Positions 12,185-23,644 of a stretch of DNA of 64,000 bases are shown piece after piece. The translations under genes were made by a program, and so were the position numbers. How positions within the stretch are numbered: the first letter of the stretch is position 1; each line of letters begins with the position of its first letter. The stretch covers positions 24,308,099 to 24,372,098 of the forward strand of contig NW_004454178.1 of the NCBI RefSeq assembly GCF_000283155.1, in the 5' to 3' direction. The DNA comes from Ceratotherium simum simum (lineage: Eukaryota; Chordata; Mammalia; Perissodactyla; Rhinocerotidae). The notes beneath the pieces were generated by a model, which was given only the letters and a program-made list of their open reading frames with translations, searched no databases and was not told the DNA's origin.

Positions 12185-12774
12185 AGTGCTTGCGGGCGTG
12201 GCCTTATTTTTCCTCATCTGAAGATATCTGGTTGCAGCTTCTACCTGCTGCCACTGGGTGGGGGTGAAGAGCTGTGTATTCTGAGCCCACCATGATCCAC
12301 AGGCACTCTGGCCAACCGGCTGTGCTGGTGCTCTGGGGAGGGGATGGGTCTTTCTTTTGCCTACCCGGTCCTGGGGGCTTCTCATTATTACCTCACTCTC
12401 TGCTCTCCTGGGGTGCTAGCTTGACGAAGGCACCGTGCAACAGTTCAGTCCCCTCCGTGTGGGAATTTCCCACAGGCTGTGAGAGAGCGTGGAGAGCGAC
12501 ATTTTTCCCGTGGAGGGCTTCCCCTCCCCCGTCTCTCTCTGAGAACCTTGTGGACCCAGTCCCAGGGTCATTGTCATTCAGGAAGGAGAGGAATTCTCCT
12601 TACCCCCTTCCACTTCCTCCGGGGGTACCAGCACCTCCACCTTCAGGTGTAAGGCTGTGTGGGTCTCTCAGAAGTCTTTTGTGTTGTGTGAATGTCCTCT
12701 GTTGGTAGTTGAATGTCCTTTTTGTTGTGTCTTGGGGGAGGGAGTCTAAGGGGAAAAGCTCACTCTACCATGAT
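12185..12774 (-). promoter_or_regulatory. 5' UTR of the younger L1
   Basis: A GC-richer stretch upstream (in the element's sense) of the ORF1 start, ending where AT-rich old L1 sequence resumes. In the L1 family the 5' UTR carries the internal RNA polymerase II promoter. This copy appears roughly complete or only mildly truncated. Promoter activity is not visible from sequence alone. Confidence 0.6.
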
Positions 12775-12786
12775 GATCATGTCACT

Positions 12787-15600
12787 CTTAATTGTTATTA
12801 TTTTTAAAATTTCAATTTCTAGTTGTTTGTTGTTGATAAACATAAATACGATTGGTTGTTTTATGTTGATCTTATGTTGTTCTGTCTTGCTAAAGTCATT
12901 CATTAGTTCTAATAGCTTTTATTTTTTAGATCCCTTAGGATTTTCTACATACATGATTATAGTTTACTTCTTCCATTTTATTCTAAATTGTTTTTTGTCT
13001 TGCCATATTGCACTGGCTAGGACCTTCTGTACAATGTTGAATAGAAGTGGTGAGAGGGGTATACTGTTGTTCCCCATCTTACAATAAATGCGTTCAAATT
13101 CACCATTAAGTGTGAAGTTAGCTATAGATTTATTGTAGACGCTCTTCATCAAGATGAGGTCATTTCATTTTATTCCTAGTGTGCTGAGAGTTTCAAAATG
13201 TGAATGGGGTTTAAGTAATGTAAATTGCTTTTTCTACATTTATTGAGATTATCTTATGGTCCTCTTTTATTCTGTAAGTACAGTACATTTCTTTGATTTT
13301 CTTATCTTCCTGGGATAAACCCCACTTGGTAGTGTTGTTTTATTTTTGTGTGTATATTGCTGGATATTATTTTCTAGTATACTGTTAAGGATTTTGCATC
13401 TATGTTCATGAGGGGATTTGGTCTGTAGTTTTCTTTTCTTGGACTAGTTCTTCTGTTGGACTTTGGTGTAAGGTTAATGCTGGCCTCATAAAATGAGTTT
13501 GAAAGTTTTCCCTTCCCCCTCTATTTTCTGAAAGAATTTGTGTAGGATTGGTATTATTTTTTCCTTAAGTATTTCATAGAATTTATCAGTGGGATCACAT
13601 GGGCCTGGTATTTTCTTTGGGGGAAACTTTTAAATTATAAATTAAATTCCTTTATTTGATACAAGGCTGTTGAGATTTTCTATTTCTTCTTGAACACATT
13701 TTGTTAATCTGTGCCTTTCATGGAATCTGTCTTTTTCACCTATGTTATTGTATTTGTTGTCATAAAATTATTCAAATATTCTCGTATTGGCCTTTGAATG
13801 TCCATAGGATCTGAAGTGATGTCCTCTCCTTCATTCCTGATATTGAGAATCTATATCTTTTCTTTTTCTACTTGATCAGTCATACTAGGTGTTATCAAAT
13901 ATTTTCAATAAACCAAATCTTGGTATTACTAATTTTCTCTACTATTTGTCTGTTTTCTGTTTCATTGCTTGTCACTCCTATCTCTTCCCTTCTACTTCCT
14001 TCAATTTTAGATTGTTCTTTCTCTAGCTTCTTACATTGGAAGATTGGGTCATTGATTTTAATCTTTTCTATAAGCATTTAAAGGTAAAATTTCCCTCTAT
14101 AACTGCTTTAGTTGTTTCCTAAAAATTTTGCTATGTTGCATTTTCATTTTAATTTAGTTCAAAATATGTTATAATTTCTTCTGTGTTCTTTGTATTTTTT
14201 AGAAATGTTTTGTTTTATTTCCAAATATTTGGGAATTTTCCAGATGTGTTTATGTTATTGATTTATAATTTAATTCCATTATGGTAAAAAACAAAACAAA
14301 AAACAACACTGTGATTTCGATCCTTTAAAATTTGAGACATTTTATAACCAAGTATATTGTCTATCTTGAAGAATGTTCCATGTGCATCTGAACAACGTGT
14401 GTGTTCTGAAGTTTTGGAGTATAGTGTTCTATAAAGATCAATTAGGTCAACTTGAATAACTGTTTTCCAAGTCTGATGTATCCCAATTGATTTTCTATTT
14501 GCTCTATTATTTACTGAGAGAGAGCAGAGTTAAAATCTCCAAATGTAGTTATGAATATGTCCATTTCTCCTTGAAATTCTGCCACTTTTTCTTCATCTAT
14601 TTTGAAGTTCTGTTATTAGGTACATGCACATTTAATATCATATGTCATCATGATTAAGTGAATCCTTTATCATTATGAAATGACCCCCTTCAATTCTGTT
14701 CTCTCTCGTTCTGAAGTCTCCATTTCCAGCTGTTTTTGGATTAAGGTTGCATGGCATATGTATTTCTATTCTTTTACTTTTAACCTATCTATGTCTTTAT
14801 ATTTATGGCTATTTTGTTGTTTTGTTTTGGTTTGGTTTTGGTTTTTCTGTAGTCAGCATACACTTGGGCCATATTTTCTCATCTGGTCTGAAAAAAATCT
14901 GTATTTTAGTTGATATGTTTAGATCAGCACTGTCTAATAGAGCTTCCTGTGATGATGAAAATGTTATCTACCTACACTGTCCAAGATGGCAGCCACTGAC
15001 CACATGTGGCTATTGCATACTGGAGATGTTTCTAGTTTGTGTGAGGACTGAAATTTTTATTTTATTATAATTAATTAAATTTAAATTCACATAGCCACAT
15101 GTGACTAGTGACTACCATATGAAACAATGTAGGTTTAGATAAATTACATTCAATGTACTCATAGATATGTTTGGGTTTAGATGTACCATATTTCTATTTA
15201 TTTTCTATTTGTTAATCTGATATGTGTGCCCCTTTCTCCTCCTTTCTTTACATTAATTTTGTATTTTTTGTGATTCCATTTTTATATCTACTATTATATT
15301 ATTAGCTATATACCACTTTGTTGATTTTATTTTTTTTGCTTGCTCTAGGGTTTAAGATACAAATTTTTTAATATTTCATAGTTTATTTTCAAATAATATT
15401 ATATCACTTAAATAAATATAATATAAGAACTTTATGTCTTTCTATCTTTTGTTGTTGTTGTAATACATTTTACAACTACATATACCATAAACCACACAAA
15501 TCAATGTTCTTTTCTGCTTCAAATCAATTATTGATGAAAGGAATTTAAAAAACTAAAAAAAGTTTCACATTTTTGCACATATTTATAATTTCTGGTGCTT
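12787..15600 (-). pseudogene. Old L1 ORF2 remnant
   Basis: Degenerate ORF2 of the outer L1, encoding endonuclease and reverse transcriptase when intact. The longest surviving fragments are 60-70 codons. A hAT transposon at 14925-15132 interrupts the N-terminal endonuclease region. The final few hundred bases are the spacer next to ORF1. It cannot produce a protein. Confidence 0.65.
14925..15132. mobile_element. hAT-Charlie-type MITE with intact 8-bp target duplication
   Basis: Begins 'CAGCACTGTCTAATAGAGC' and contains 'cagccactgaccacatgtggc' and 'agccacatgtgactagtgac', the pattern of the short non-autonomous MER1/MER58-group elements (exact subfamily uncertain). The duplicated target GTTTAGAT occurs immediately left (14917-14924) and right (15133-15140), exactly the 8 bp expected of hAT transposition. 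It lies inside old L1 ORF2, so it is younger than that L1. Confidence 0.85.
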
Positions 15601-17294
15601 TTCATCCTTTTTATAGATATAAGTTTCTATCTGAAGTTATTTTCCTTTTGCCTGGAGAATTTCCTTTAACATTTCTGGTGGTGAAGTTCTGCTAGTGGTA
15701 AATTCTCTCTTTTCATTTGTTTGATAAAGTTTTAAGATAAAGCCTATAAAATTCTAAGTTGAAGATTTTTTCTCTCAGCCCTTTAAACATGTAATCCAAT
15801 TGTCCTCTGGCTTACATAGTTTCTCACAAAATGTCTTTATTCCGTTTTTTGTAATGTGACTTTTTTCCTCTGGAGACTTTTAAGATTTTCTCTTTATTAT
15901 TGTTTTTCAGCAATTTTACTATGATGTGCTTTAGTGTGGTTTTCTTTGTATTTATTCAGATTGGGTTTATTGGACTACTTGAATCTGTGGGTTATAGTTT
16001 TCATCAACTTTGAAATACTTCTGGCCATTTCCTCAAATATTATTTCTGATCCCTCTTCTCTCTACTTTTTTTCTCACTCTAACTACACATATGATAGGTG
16101 GACTAATATTGTCTAAAAGGTCATTCAGAATCTGGTCATTATTTTTCATTCTTTCTTCTCTGTATGCTTTATTTTGAATAGTTTCTGTTGTCACTTCTTT
16201 ACATGCACTGATCTTTTGCAGTTTTTAATATTTTCAATGAAATTTAGTGAACACATATTTTCTCTAAATATATTTTAGAGATATTTATCTCTAGAAATTC
16301 CACTTGGTTCTTTTTTATATGCTTTCTTTCTCTCCTCATTATCTTCATGTTTTCCCTTCAACCATAGAGCATATTAAGAATACATGTAATAGCTGCTTTA
16401 AAGTCCCTTTCTTCTAATTTTATCCTCTTGATCATATCTGCTTCTGTTTTTATTGACTGAGCTTCTCTTTGCATGTGTTGTGTCTTCCTGCTTCTTAATG
16501 TGTCTAGGAATTTTTAATTAGACATCAGACCTTGTCAAATTTTTTAGTGCTAGGGTTTTTTTTAAAGTGTTTAAAGACTTTGTTTAAAGGCTTTGTTCTG
16601 GCAGGTAATTAAGTTATTTGCTATTTTTCAGGTATATTTTTAATCTCTTTAATCTCCTGCCCGGCCTTTCTAGGATTATTTTAGCCCACTCCTATGGCAT
16701 GACCCTTCTGAGGTCTCTGCTGAAGACCCTGTGCATTCAACAAGGTCTTTCCTCTCTGGCTGGTAGCAAGTCAAAATCTTCAGGCTCTGTCTGAGTAATC
16801 CTGCGGATTGCTTCTTGTATAGCTTCCCGGTACCTTTCCTGTATCTGGAAGTTCTTCTTCATCCAGCCTCATAGAGTTTCACTCTATGCATGTGCAGAGT
16901 AGTACTCATCCAGAGGCTCAAGGGAACACCTGTGAAGATTTCTCAAGCTCTTTCTTTGCATTAGTTTCCTTCTCCTTGGCATTCTGCCTTGGAGAGTCCT
17001 CAGTTTTCCCAAACTCTGATTTCTATCCCCTCAACTCAGTGGAATGGCCTTGGTCTATTTGAGATTCTTCTGCCTGCACTATCGTCTAGAATTTGCCTCC
17101 TGGAATTAAGCTGAGGAGATCTTGTATCTACTTTGTTTGTTTCTTTTCTCTCAGGGACCATAGTCTTACACTCCTTGTTTTCCAATGTCTGAAATGGTTG
17201 TTTCATGTAGCTTGTCAAGTTTTTTATTTGTTTAAGGTAGGAGAACAAGTCTCAACTTTTTCACTCCCTCATAGCCAGAAGCTGTATTTGATTT

Positions 17295-18660
17295 TTAATA
17301 TATAATTATAGTCATCATTTTCATAGTTTTGTGTCTTGTTTTCAAAGCTTATCTAATTTCTTGTATATTTATATGCTATATAGGCTACATGACTGCATCT
17401 TGAGTGGCATTTTAATATGATATCTTTTTTTCCAGTGGATGTTAAGATTATTTCCAGTTTTTTCAGAATTATGATAAACATTTTGGGCTCAGCTGTCCTC
17501 CTAATGCCGTTGTCCCCAGCTTATCTAATAATTCACTGCAGCTTTTCCCAATGTGGATTCTGCAAAAGAGAAGTCCATTCAAGCTCCATGAGGAAAGGGC
17601 ATAAGGATGAATAAGTTTGGGAAATATTGCATGCTGGACCCTCTTCTTGGTGAGTCATAATGTACACTGGCTCGGAAAAGGCTTGAGAAATTTTTCATAA
17701 AGAAACCATATTTATCTTTTTTGTTATTACTTTAATTTTTTGGAAAGTTTTATATAATTTTTATTGCTATTTCGTTAAACAATACCCAAAGCAGGACTGG
17801 TTTCAAGCAGTGGGGCGTTGGAAGCCTGTGTCCTGCCAGGCTTCTGACCTGCTCTTCCACTGAGGCCTGAGCTGGAGACTTGGACTCCAGTAGATGACCC
17901 TTGGCAATTGTTGCCTACTCCTCAAGTACTCCAGCCCTGGAGGTCTGGGAGTGAGAGAACTCCCATTCCACGGGCAGAGACTCAGACTCCAAGGGGTGGG
18001 GGGCGGTGGGGCTGAGGCCTCTGAGCTGGTTGGTTCCTGAGAGAAGGAAACTGAGATGGAGATCAGCGGTCATAATGTCCCTTGAGGGCTCCAAGGACCT
18101 TGGAGAAGTAGGCTTGCTAGAAAACACAATGCTTTGAGACTTCCCAAAGTCTTTGCTTCCAACAGGCCCAGGGAGAGATGATGGTGGGATCTAAGGATCA
18201 TGAGGCTTGAGGCCTTGACCCACTGGAATTGTGGAAGACAGCCCTCTAGGCTGCAGACTCTGGTCTCCAGGTCCCCTCTGTGGTGGTCCTGGTGTCCTAG
18301 ACACCACTATGTCCCTGCTCTCAGGGATAGGCAGGCTGATGGGCAGTGTGGTGAGGGGCAGGCCAGATGCTGCTAGAGGCTTATGGTGCCTTATCCTCAG
18401 GCAGGAGGCCCTACAGAAGCAACAGAGCCCAGGCCCACCCAGGGCTGGCTGCTGGTACAGAGGCAGGTGGCACGTTCCATCACAGGGTAGCATAGTTCTG
18501 CTACTGGATGCCATGTGCTACTGGATGTTCCTGGAGAAGACCGCTGTGTAAGGGTCTGGTGGGCCTAATAGTTCACAGTGGAGACATCTTTTATTCACTA
18601 CCATGCTGATAGTCCTTACACACATCATGTGCTCAAAGATCTCTCATCATTTTAATAGAT
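17295..18660. other. Unassigned DNA, GC-rich in its right half
   Basis: 17295-17780 is AT-rich with possible L1-like debris. 17800-18560 is clearly more GC-rich and holds minus-strand open frames at 17915-18127 and 18191-18514 and a plus-strand frame at 18231-18551. The minus frames are rich in Ser/Pro/Gly and are split between two phases, as an old processed pseudogene might be, but I recognise no parent protein. Confidence 0.45.
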
Positions 18661-18677
18661 CTGTAATAAATGTGTAA

Positions 18678-18825
18678 TAAATGAAAACCTTACGAATAAC
18701 AGCAGAGCATTGTCTGATATAATGCTGGAAGATGAGAGGTTGATGTAGAAAGACTGGGCAGGGTTCCGCTCTGCTGTACATAGGGTTGCCAGGAGTCAGA
18801 ATCTACTTAACGGCACTAACAACAA
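18678..18825 (+). mobile_element. Equine RTE-mobilised SINE (SINE2-1_EC-like)
   Basis: The copy ends 'gggttgccaggagtcagaa' plus 'cggcactaacaac', the characteristic 3' end of a short retroposon family I remember from horse (name SINE2-1_EC from memory). A 13-bp direct repeat AATAAATGTGTAA flanks it at 18665-18677 and 18826-18838, the target duplication of a retroposition. The 5' part 'gaaaaccttacgaataacagc' fits the same family. Confidence 0.7.
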
Positions 18826-18839
18826 AATAAATGTGTAAG

Positions 18840-19625
18840 ACACACGGATTGTAATTTACATTGCAAGACTTAAACTATTTACCAGGCATGTCCATTTTCC
18901 TGAGCAATAAATGTTTTCCAAACCAATGAATAAACCTAAATGAGGAAATGGACTCTTTACCCAGCAGGATGAACAGGCTCCCTGTTTGCAATGATTGTGC
19001 CCAGAGGTGTCCAGAGGTTTTGGGGAGCAGTTTCCGGCAGCGGTAACGCAGCTGCACACCCAGACCCAGCACTGGCTTGGCCTGTTTGGTCAGACAGGCA
19101 TTTTTACTGGCTTTTATTTTTTCCATGGAATTTTTAAGTCCTTTGCCAGAATTGGCTGCATTAATCAAACAGTTGTTTCTCAGAGACATCGTTTATGTTT
19201 GCTGGAGCCAGAGAGGGATCTGTAGGCATTATTTTTACTTGCTGAAAGTAAACTCTGGGCCAGAAAGTTAAATGCCATTGGTTTTATTTCATCACAAAGC
19301 CCTGAGGACAAATTCTCACCCCTTCTGGATTTATATTTGGTCTTGTGACAAAGTGGGAGGAAAGAAACTGAAGAGAATGTCAGAACACAACCAAGAAGAA
19401 AGGAGAAAATTCTGGGTCTCTAAGGCATAAGGAATAATCAAGAAAATCACTGGTTTCCAGGGACCAGCGACCTCCTTCTACTGAGAAGGGGAAGTTTCTC
19501 TTCTCATGACCCATTGCCCCTCTGGGCAATTTCCAACCAGGTGCTTAGGACACTAGTAGTGACTTGTTTACACTGCTTCCAAATTTAACAGAATCGTGTG
19601 GATAATCCACCATAGCTTATTACTC
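18840..19625. other. Unassigned DNA
   Basis: No repeat family recognised. Overlapping minus-strand frames (18856-19059, 18875-19189) and plus-strand frames (18995-19225, 19077-19271) of 64-104 codons exist, but none has a convincing splice context or motif. Confidence 0.5.
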
Positions 19626-19629
19626 CAGG

Positions 19630-20075
19630 CTGCATCTATATTATTTTAAGATGGCATTCATTACTTCTCTAGAGAATAAAAGTAATATATGAATCCTATT
19701 AAAAGTTGTTAAATAGGAAAAGTACAAAAAATAAAATAAAATCATCTATAGCCATGCAACTCAGACATGTGCCAATATTTTGACGCCTTTCTTTTGTCTT
19801 TTTTTAGAGTTTTTTCACAACTTTTAATATTCCATGAGAATATAATATTTATGGATTCCTAATAGTCCATATTATGGTTGGACCATAAATTATTTGCCCA
19901 TTCTTCTACCATTGAATATTTAAGTCAGTCTTATTTTTCTCACTGTTATAAATAAGACTGCATTGAACATCCTTGTACAGAAACCTCAGGCCACATTTTT
20001 TATTGTTTTTTTCAGGACACATTTCTAGAGCTGAGGTTATGGGAATCAAAGAATATTGACTCCTTCAGGAATCTT
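19630..20075 (-). mobile_element. Old L1 3' region (L1ME/L1M-like), minus strand
   Basis: The order 'catctatagccatgcaac', 'gccaatattttga', 'atattatggttggaccataa', 'ttatttgcccattcttc', 'tttctcactgttataaata', 'gcattgaacatccttgtaca' follows the reversed 3' part of ancient L1 elements. It is heavily diverged and has no coding remnant. Confidence 0.6.
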
Positions 20076-20276
20076 GATACATAACGCAAAAAATGGGTCG
20101 ACACAGGGCCCAAACAATGTGGTTTGTCCAAACCAAGAAAAATAATCAGACTTAACGGTGAAGACCTCCAGACTCCAGTCATTTGATTTATTTTTCTTTG
20201 AAACTTTCAACCAAATGTCTTGAAATTGACATGAAGTGAAATGGAAAGTTTTGCTACAGATAAAGAAAAGCTTCAT
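20046..20276 (-). other. Weak candidate exon, minus strand
   Basis: A 76-codon minus-strand open stretch whose translation (for example 'KSNDWSLEVFTVKSDYFSW') looks protein-like. Two AG acceptors with pyrimidine-rich leads lie at its 5' side (near 20246 and 20211). I see no good donor; the frame ends in a TGA at the left edge. Its left edge overlaps the end of the L1 remnant, which weakens the case. I do not recognise a family. Confidence 0.15.
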
Positions 20277-20279
20277 TCT

Positions 20280-21325
20280 TTCTTACATTTTCTATTTTAT
20301 GAAACAACATTTTTTAATTTGCTAAACTGCATAGTGCTAGGGTGGACTCCATGAAAACGATTTAAAGAGCCTTAGACTTATAATACAGAGGCAAGTCTCT
20401 TCTGAGAGCACCGGCAACACCAACATCTGTGCAGCACACTACTTCTGAAAGCCTTGGCTGGAGAACTGCCTCGGGTTGGGTTTCTAGCATTAGGCACACA
20501 AAGGTTAATTCAAATTGCAATGGATAAAATAATTGGTGTGGTTTGTATTATGTTAACCCGAGGTTATCATTGACTCTACAGGGCTGTGATTTTTCCCTTT
20601 GGTCTAGTCTTCCAGAGAAATCAGACTGCGCCATCAGCAGTGAACTTGTTAGCGTCAATTGAATAGGTTTTCCTTTTCGGTCTTGAAATTCCTACGTCTT
20701 TATGTAACTTCCCTGCTAACTATGACAAAAATAAATAAATGCATTCCCCAAGCGACTAAAGAAAAAGAGACAAGTAGAGAAAATAAGGTGCACAGCCTCC
20801 AAGTGGGCTTCTGATTAAAGATTGGGAAGGTTAAAACAACAGTGTCCTCATGATCCAATGGCATGTGGTTGCCCTCTCTACCCTGTTTTCCAAAAGAATC
20901 ATTTGAATGAAATATTTTACAAATATTTATATGCTAGTAACTGTGTTAGAACAATAGCCGCGGTCTGCATGACTTGATTTGAGCCAGGAAATTTGGAGTG
21001 AAGGCAGCAGGAATGCTACCCTTGGCCACCTCCCATCAGGCCTGGTGCCATCAGTAGTAAATCATGGCCGATTATTTACTGATTTGAGCCCCCCGATGGC
21101 AAACTTCAGCACAGAGATGCATACGTGTTTCTGTTAGAGCGCGGAATTCCTTCAGGGCTGGGGAAGGAAAGCCAGACCAAGGGCCTTATTTAAAGGTAGT
21201 TTTTTCCATATATACTGCCAGCCCCTGTGTTGCAGTCTTGGAAAGGAAGGGATGGGGGAAGCACCACACACTCAAGAGGCCACATTTGATGGGAACATGC
21301 TACGGCTGATGGTACTTGAAAATTT
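20280..21325. other. Unassigned DNA
   Basis: No repeat family recognised in this kilobase. The stretch 20500-20760 is free of obvious transposons and microsatellites, so it is a place where conserved non-coding sequence could sit, but conservation cannot be judged from one genome. Confidence 0.5.
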
Positions 21326-21329
21326 GCTG

Positions 21330-21800
21330 TATTTGCCCATTCATTATTCTAGGTGCTTAGAATACACAGTGTGAAAACAGACAAAGCCCTCTGGCTTCAT
21401 GGTGCTTACATTCTATGGGGAAGCAAATAATGCACATATTTAATAAAAGTAAGTGTAAGTCAATTTTTGTAAGCCACAGGTAATATGTGCTATGGCAAAA
21501 ATAGAGCCAAGTGAGGAGAACCGGCCAAAACTTAGCAGGCCTGGCCAGTCTCACTGTGAAGGTAATGGGACAAAGTTTTGAAGGAGATGAGGGAATTCCT
21601 CACGTGATTACCTGGGAGAAGAGAATCCTACAAAGGGCCTGACACAGGCCCTGGAGGGGAGTGAGGGCGGGGCCATAGGAGGCCACAGGTGAGAAGGGTC
21701 TTGGTACGTGAGAGGACAGGTCATAGAGTCACCGTAAGGACTTGGGATTTTCTCTGAAATATGGGTAGCCATTGGGAGATTTGGAGCCAAAATGACTCAC
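21330..21800 (-). mobile_element. L2 LINE 3' part, minus strand
   Basis: Reversed L2 in order: 'cattcattattctaggtgctt', 'gacaaagccctctggcttcatgg', 'tgcttacattctatgggg', 'gaaggagatgagggaattcc', 'aaagggcctgacacaggccc', 'gtaaggacttgggattttctc', 'agccattgggagatttgg'. This is a good match to the L2 3' end running into the end of its coding region. Confidence 0.75.
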
Positions 21801-22305
21801 AAGGCCATTTCCAGGGTCACTGGGTGGAACAGCTGGGCCCTTGCTGGCCCCCAGCGTCTCTGTGGGAACCTTGGATGGGAACCCTCAGATGGAGCTGCTG
21901 GAATTCCTCTCTGAAGCCTGAGACCCCAGACTCACCCCTGGGCCCATGTTCTGCCTGTTGGATCAGCAAAGGTGCAGGAACTCAATGGACTGTGGGGTAT
22001 AAGAGAATTGTAGCCTTGCTAAGTCATTGAGAGAGAAGCTGAAGGCCTCCTTCCCCCAGGGCTGTGTTTGCTCCATTCCTACCTGTTGTGGCAATGCGCT
22101 GGGTTGATGGTGAGGAGAGGGACTGCAGTCACTTGTCCAGAAGCTCACCATGTGGTCCCTGCCTCCCTCTGAGCCTTGGCGGCTGGCTGGGGGTGGGGGT
22201 GGCCAGACATCACCAATTTCCAGGTTTAAAATTATAGTCCCAAAACATAAGTTAATCTTCCCATGAAAGGAAGAAATACACTTTCCTTCATATTGCTTTC
22301 TACTT
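21800..22305. other. Unassigned, moderately GC-rich DNA
   Basis: No gene or repeat recognised. The plus frame 21761-22030 (89 codons) overlaps the L2 end and reads as low-information Trp/Gly/Ser sequence, so it is not treated as coding. Confidence 0.5.
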
Positions 22306-22309
22306 TTTT

Positions 22310-22542
22310 CTAAAGCATCAGGTCTTTTATCTCCAGTATGACTATGGATGAAATATCACTGGCTTCATATTTCAAGATAATTCCCCTTCCAGCAAATGTT
22401 CCCCTGGGAATAAAGACATGGAAAGCATACACTGTTGTGACTACATTTTCTTTCTTTGTATAAACACGTCCCTCTGGGCTCCGTCTGATTGTCGGGTCCC
22501 AGCGTGTAACGGTCACTGCTGGGTTGAAAGGTCTCCCTTTTA
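22310..22542 (-). CDS. Candidate exon of unknown gene, minus strand
   Basis: Read on the minus strand, a good acceptor-like string ('ttgctggcctatctag') is followed by about 77 open codons to a TAG at 22310-22312. The translation alternates hydrophobic and charged residues like a beta-rich extracellular domain: it passes through 'FNPAVTVTRWDPTIRRSPEG', then 'VYAFHVFIPRGTF' and 'GIILKYEASDISSIVILEIK'. Five CpGs are clustered near 22467-22512. There is no ATG at the left of the frame, so it would be an internal or terminal exon. No good donor precedes the stop and no nearby poly-A signal is obvious. I do not recognise the protein. A chance open frame or a fragment of a pseudogene are the alternatives. 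Confidence 0.3.
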
Positions 22543-22720
22543 GCTTCCTAGATAGGCCAGCAAGGTTAACAAGTTAATAAAATCCTATTTATCAGACTCC
22601 CGAGTCCATTTCCTCTTCCCTGTGGCTCATGGTTATAATTATTCTTTATGGACTCTCAGCGTTTCTTTAGATCTGATTTCCTCAAACTCCCCTCCTATTT
22701 CCTGAGAACCACCCCACAGA

Positions 22721-22743
22721 GAAAGAGAGAGAGAGAGAGAGAG
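22721..22743. repeat. (GA)n microsatellite
   Basis: A short run of about eleven GA units on the plus strand. Confidence 0.9.
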
Positions 22744-22744
22744 G

Positions 22745-23520
22745 TTCCGTGGAAAGATGTCTGTTATTCATTTCCACCTGGGTGTAACGAGGGTCAGTCT
22801 GAGAGACTATGCTTAAACATTCAAGATTTTTAACATGTGCATTTTTCCTTCTCTCTGGCAGACTGCGGTAGAAAGCTGGTGGTCCAGAGGTAGCCCCAGC
22901 CCCTCCCATAAGTAAGGAGACTGGGAGCCAGCTTCTGACCTCTTGGAAGCTCCAGATTTTTACCTGAAAAATTGGAGCAATATTGTTTGAACCATGTACA
23001 TATATGAAGATAAACTTCAGTAATTTATGTGGAAGTTTTGAAAACAGTGATAACAAAGGTACAGAAAAATAAGGTATGATCTTGGTTGTTTTTGCTGTTA
23101 TGGTTTTCCTCTGCAATGTTCCAGAGAGATGAGAAATTGTGCTAAATTAGCCACTATCTCTTATTAGGGAAGATTCATTTGTCAGGTTGCCTGACTGTCA
23201 GCCTGGGAAACCCAGCGTCTGTCCCTGAGATAATTAAATGGAGGAGAAACGAGGATGCCTATCTCTGAGCAGGACACGGGGTGAGGTGCTATGGGCCCTG
23301 GAATGGAGGACGTGTCAGGCTGCAGGGCTCCTAGGGCAGGCTCCCTGGGCTGTGAGGAACAGCCAGAGACAACTCCCCCAGGACCAGCCTTCTGTCTCAA
23401 AAGGAATGGCTGGAATCTAGCTTTCTCCTCTGGTGGGTTGCCCATGCCTCATGTCAGTGACCTTGGACTCCCTGCAAGTCTCTATGTTAACTTACCTGAA
23501 TTTTAAACTTTCGCCAAGAA
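22745..23520. other. Unassigned DNA
   Basis: No recognised repeat. Frames at 22682-23116 (minus) and 23182-23506 (both strands) look non-coding: biased composition, no paired splice sites, no motif. Confidence 0.5.
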
Positions 23521-23529
23521 GGTTTTGTG

Positions 23530-23640
23530 TATAAATGCATATATGTATATATAATGTATATGTATATTGTATATATGTATAAAGTGTACATGAGTGTGTG
23601 TGTGTGTGTACACATGTGCACATGGGTGTGTGCATCAAGG
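23530..23640. repeat. Alternating TA / TG microsatellite
   Basis: Imperfect (ATATGT)n and (TA)n followed by (TG)n with ACAC-rich interruptions. It is alternating purine-pyrimidine throughout and potentially able to adopt Z-DNA in its TG part. Confidence 0.9.
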
Positions 23641-23644
23641 ATTG

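Larger units (their letters stand above)
6886..12774 (-). mobile_element. Nearly full-length younger L1 (perissodactyl type), minus strand
   Basis: From left to right this is a reversed L1: a T run (tail), 3' UTR (about 6886-7079), ORF2 (about 7080-10790, broken, with a gap of Ns), a long inter-ORF spacer (about 10790-11350), ORF1 (11352-12184, broken), and a GC-richer 5' UTR (12185-12774). The 3' end and the long spacer fit the L1 lineages of non-primate laurasiatherians. Divergence is much lower than in the surrounding L1 fragments, but frameshifts and stops make it inactive. The 5' boundary at about 12774 is where old-L1 sequence resumes. Confidence 0.85.
12787..17290 (-). mobile_element. 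Old L1, right part (ORF2 N-terminal half, ORF1, 5' UTR), minus strand
   Basis: Continues the old L1 begun at 6300-6588. From left to right: the reverse transcriptase region (minus-strand remnants such as '[20 protein letters not shown]' at 12964-13152), the endonuclease part up to about 15200, ORF1-like sequence at about 15600-16500, then a weakly recognisable 5' region to about 17290. Stops and indels are frequent. T-rich strings on both sides of the inner insertions (near 6562-6580 and 12789-12806) are similar and may be the target duplication of the whole inner block. Confidence 0.7.
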
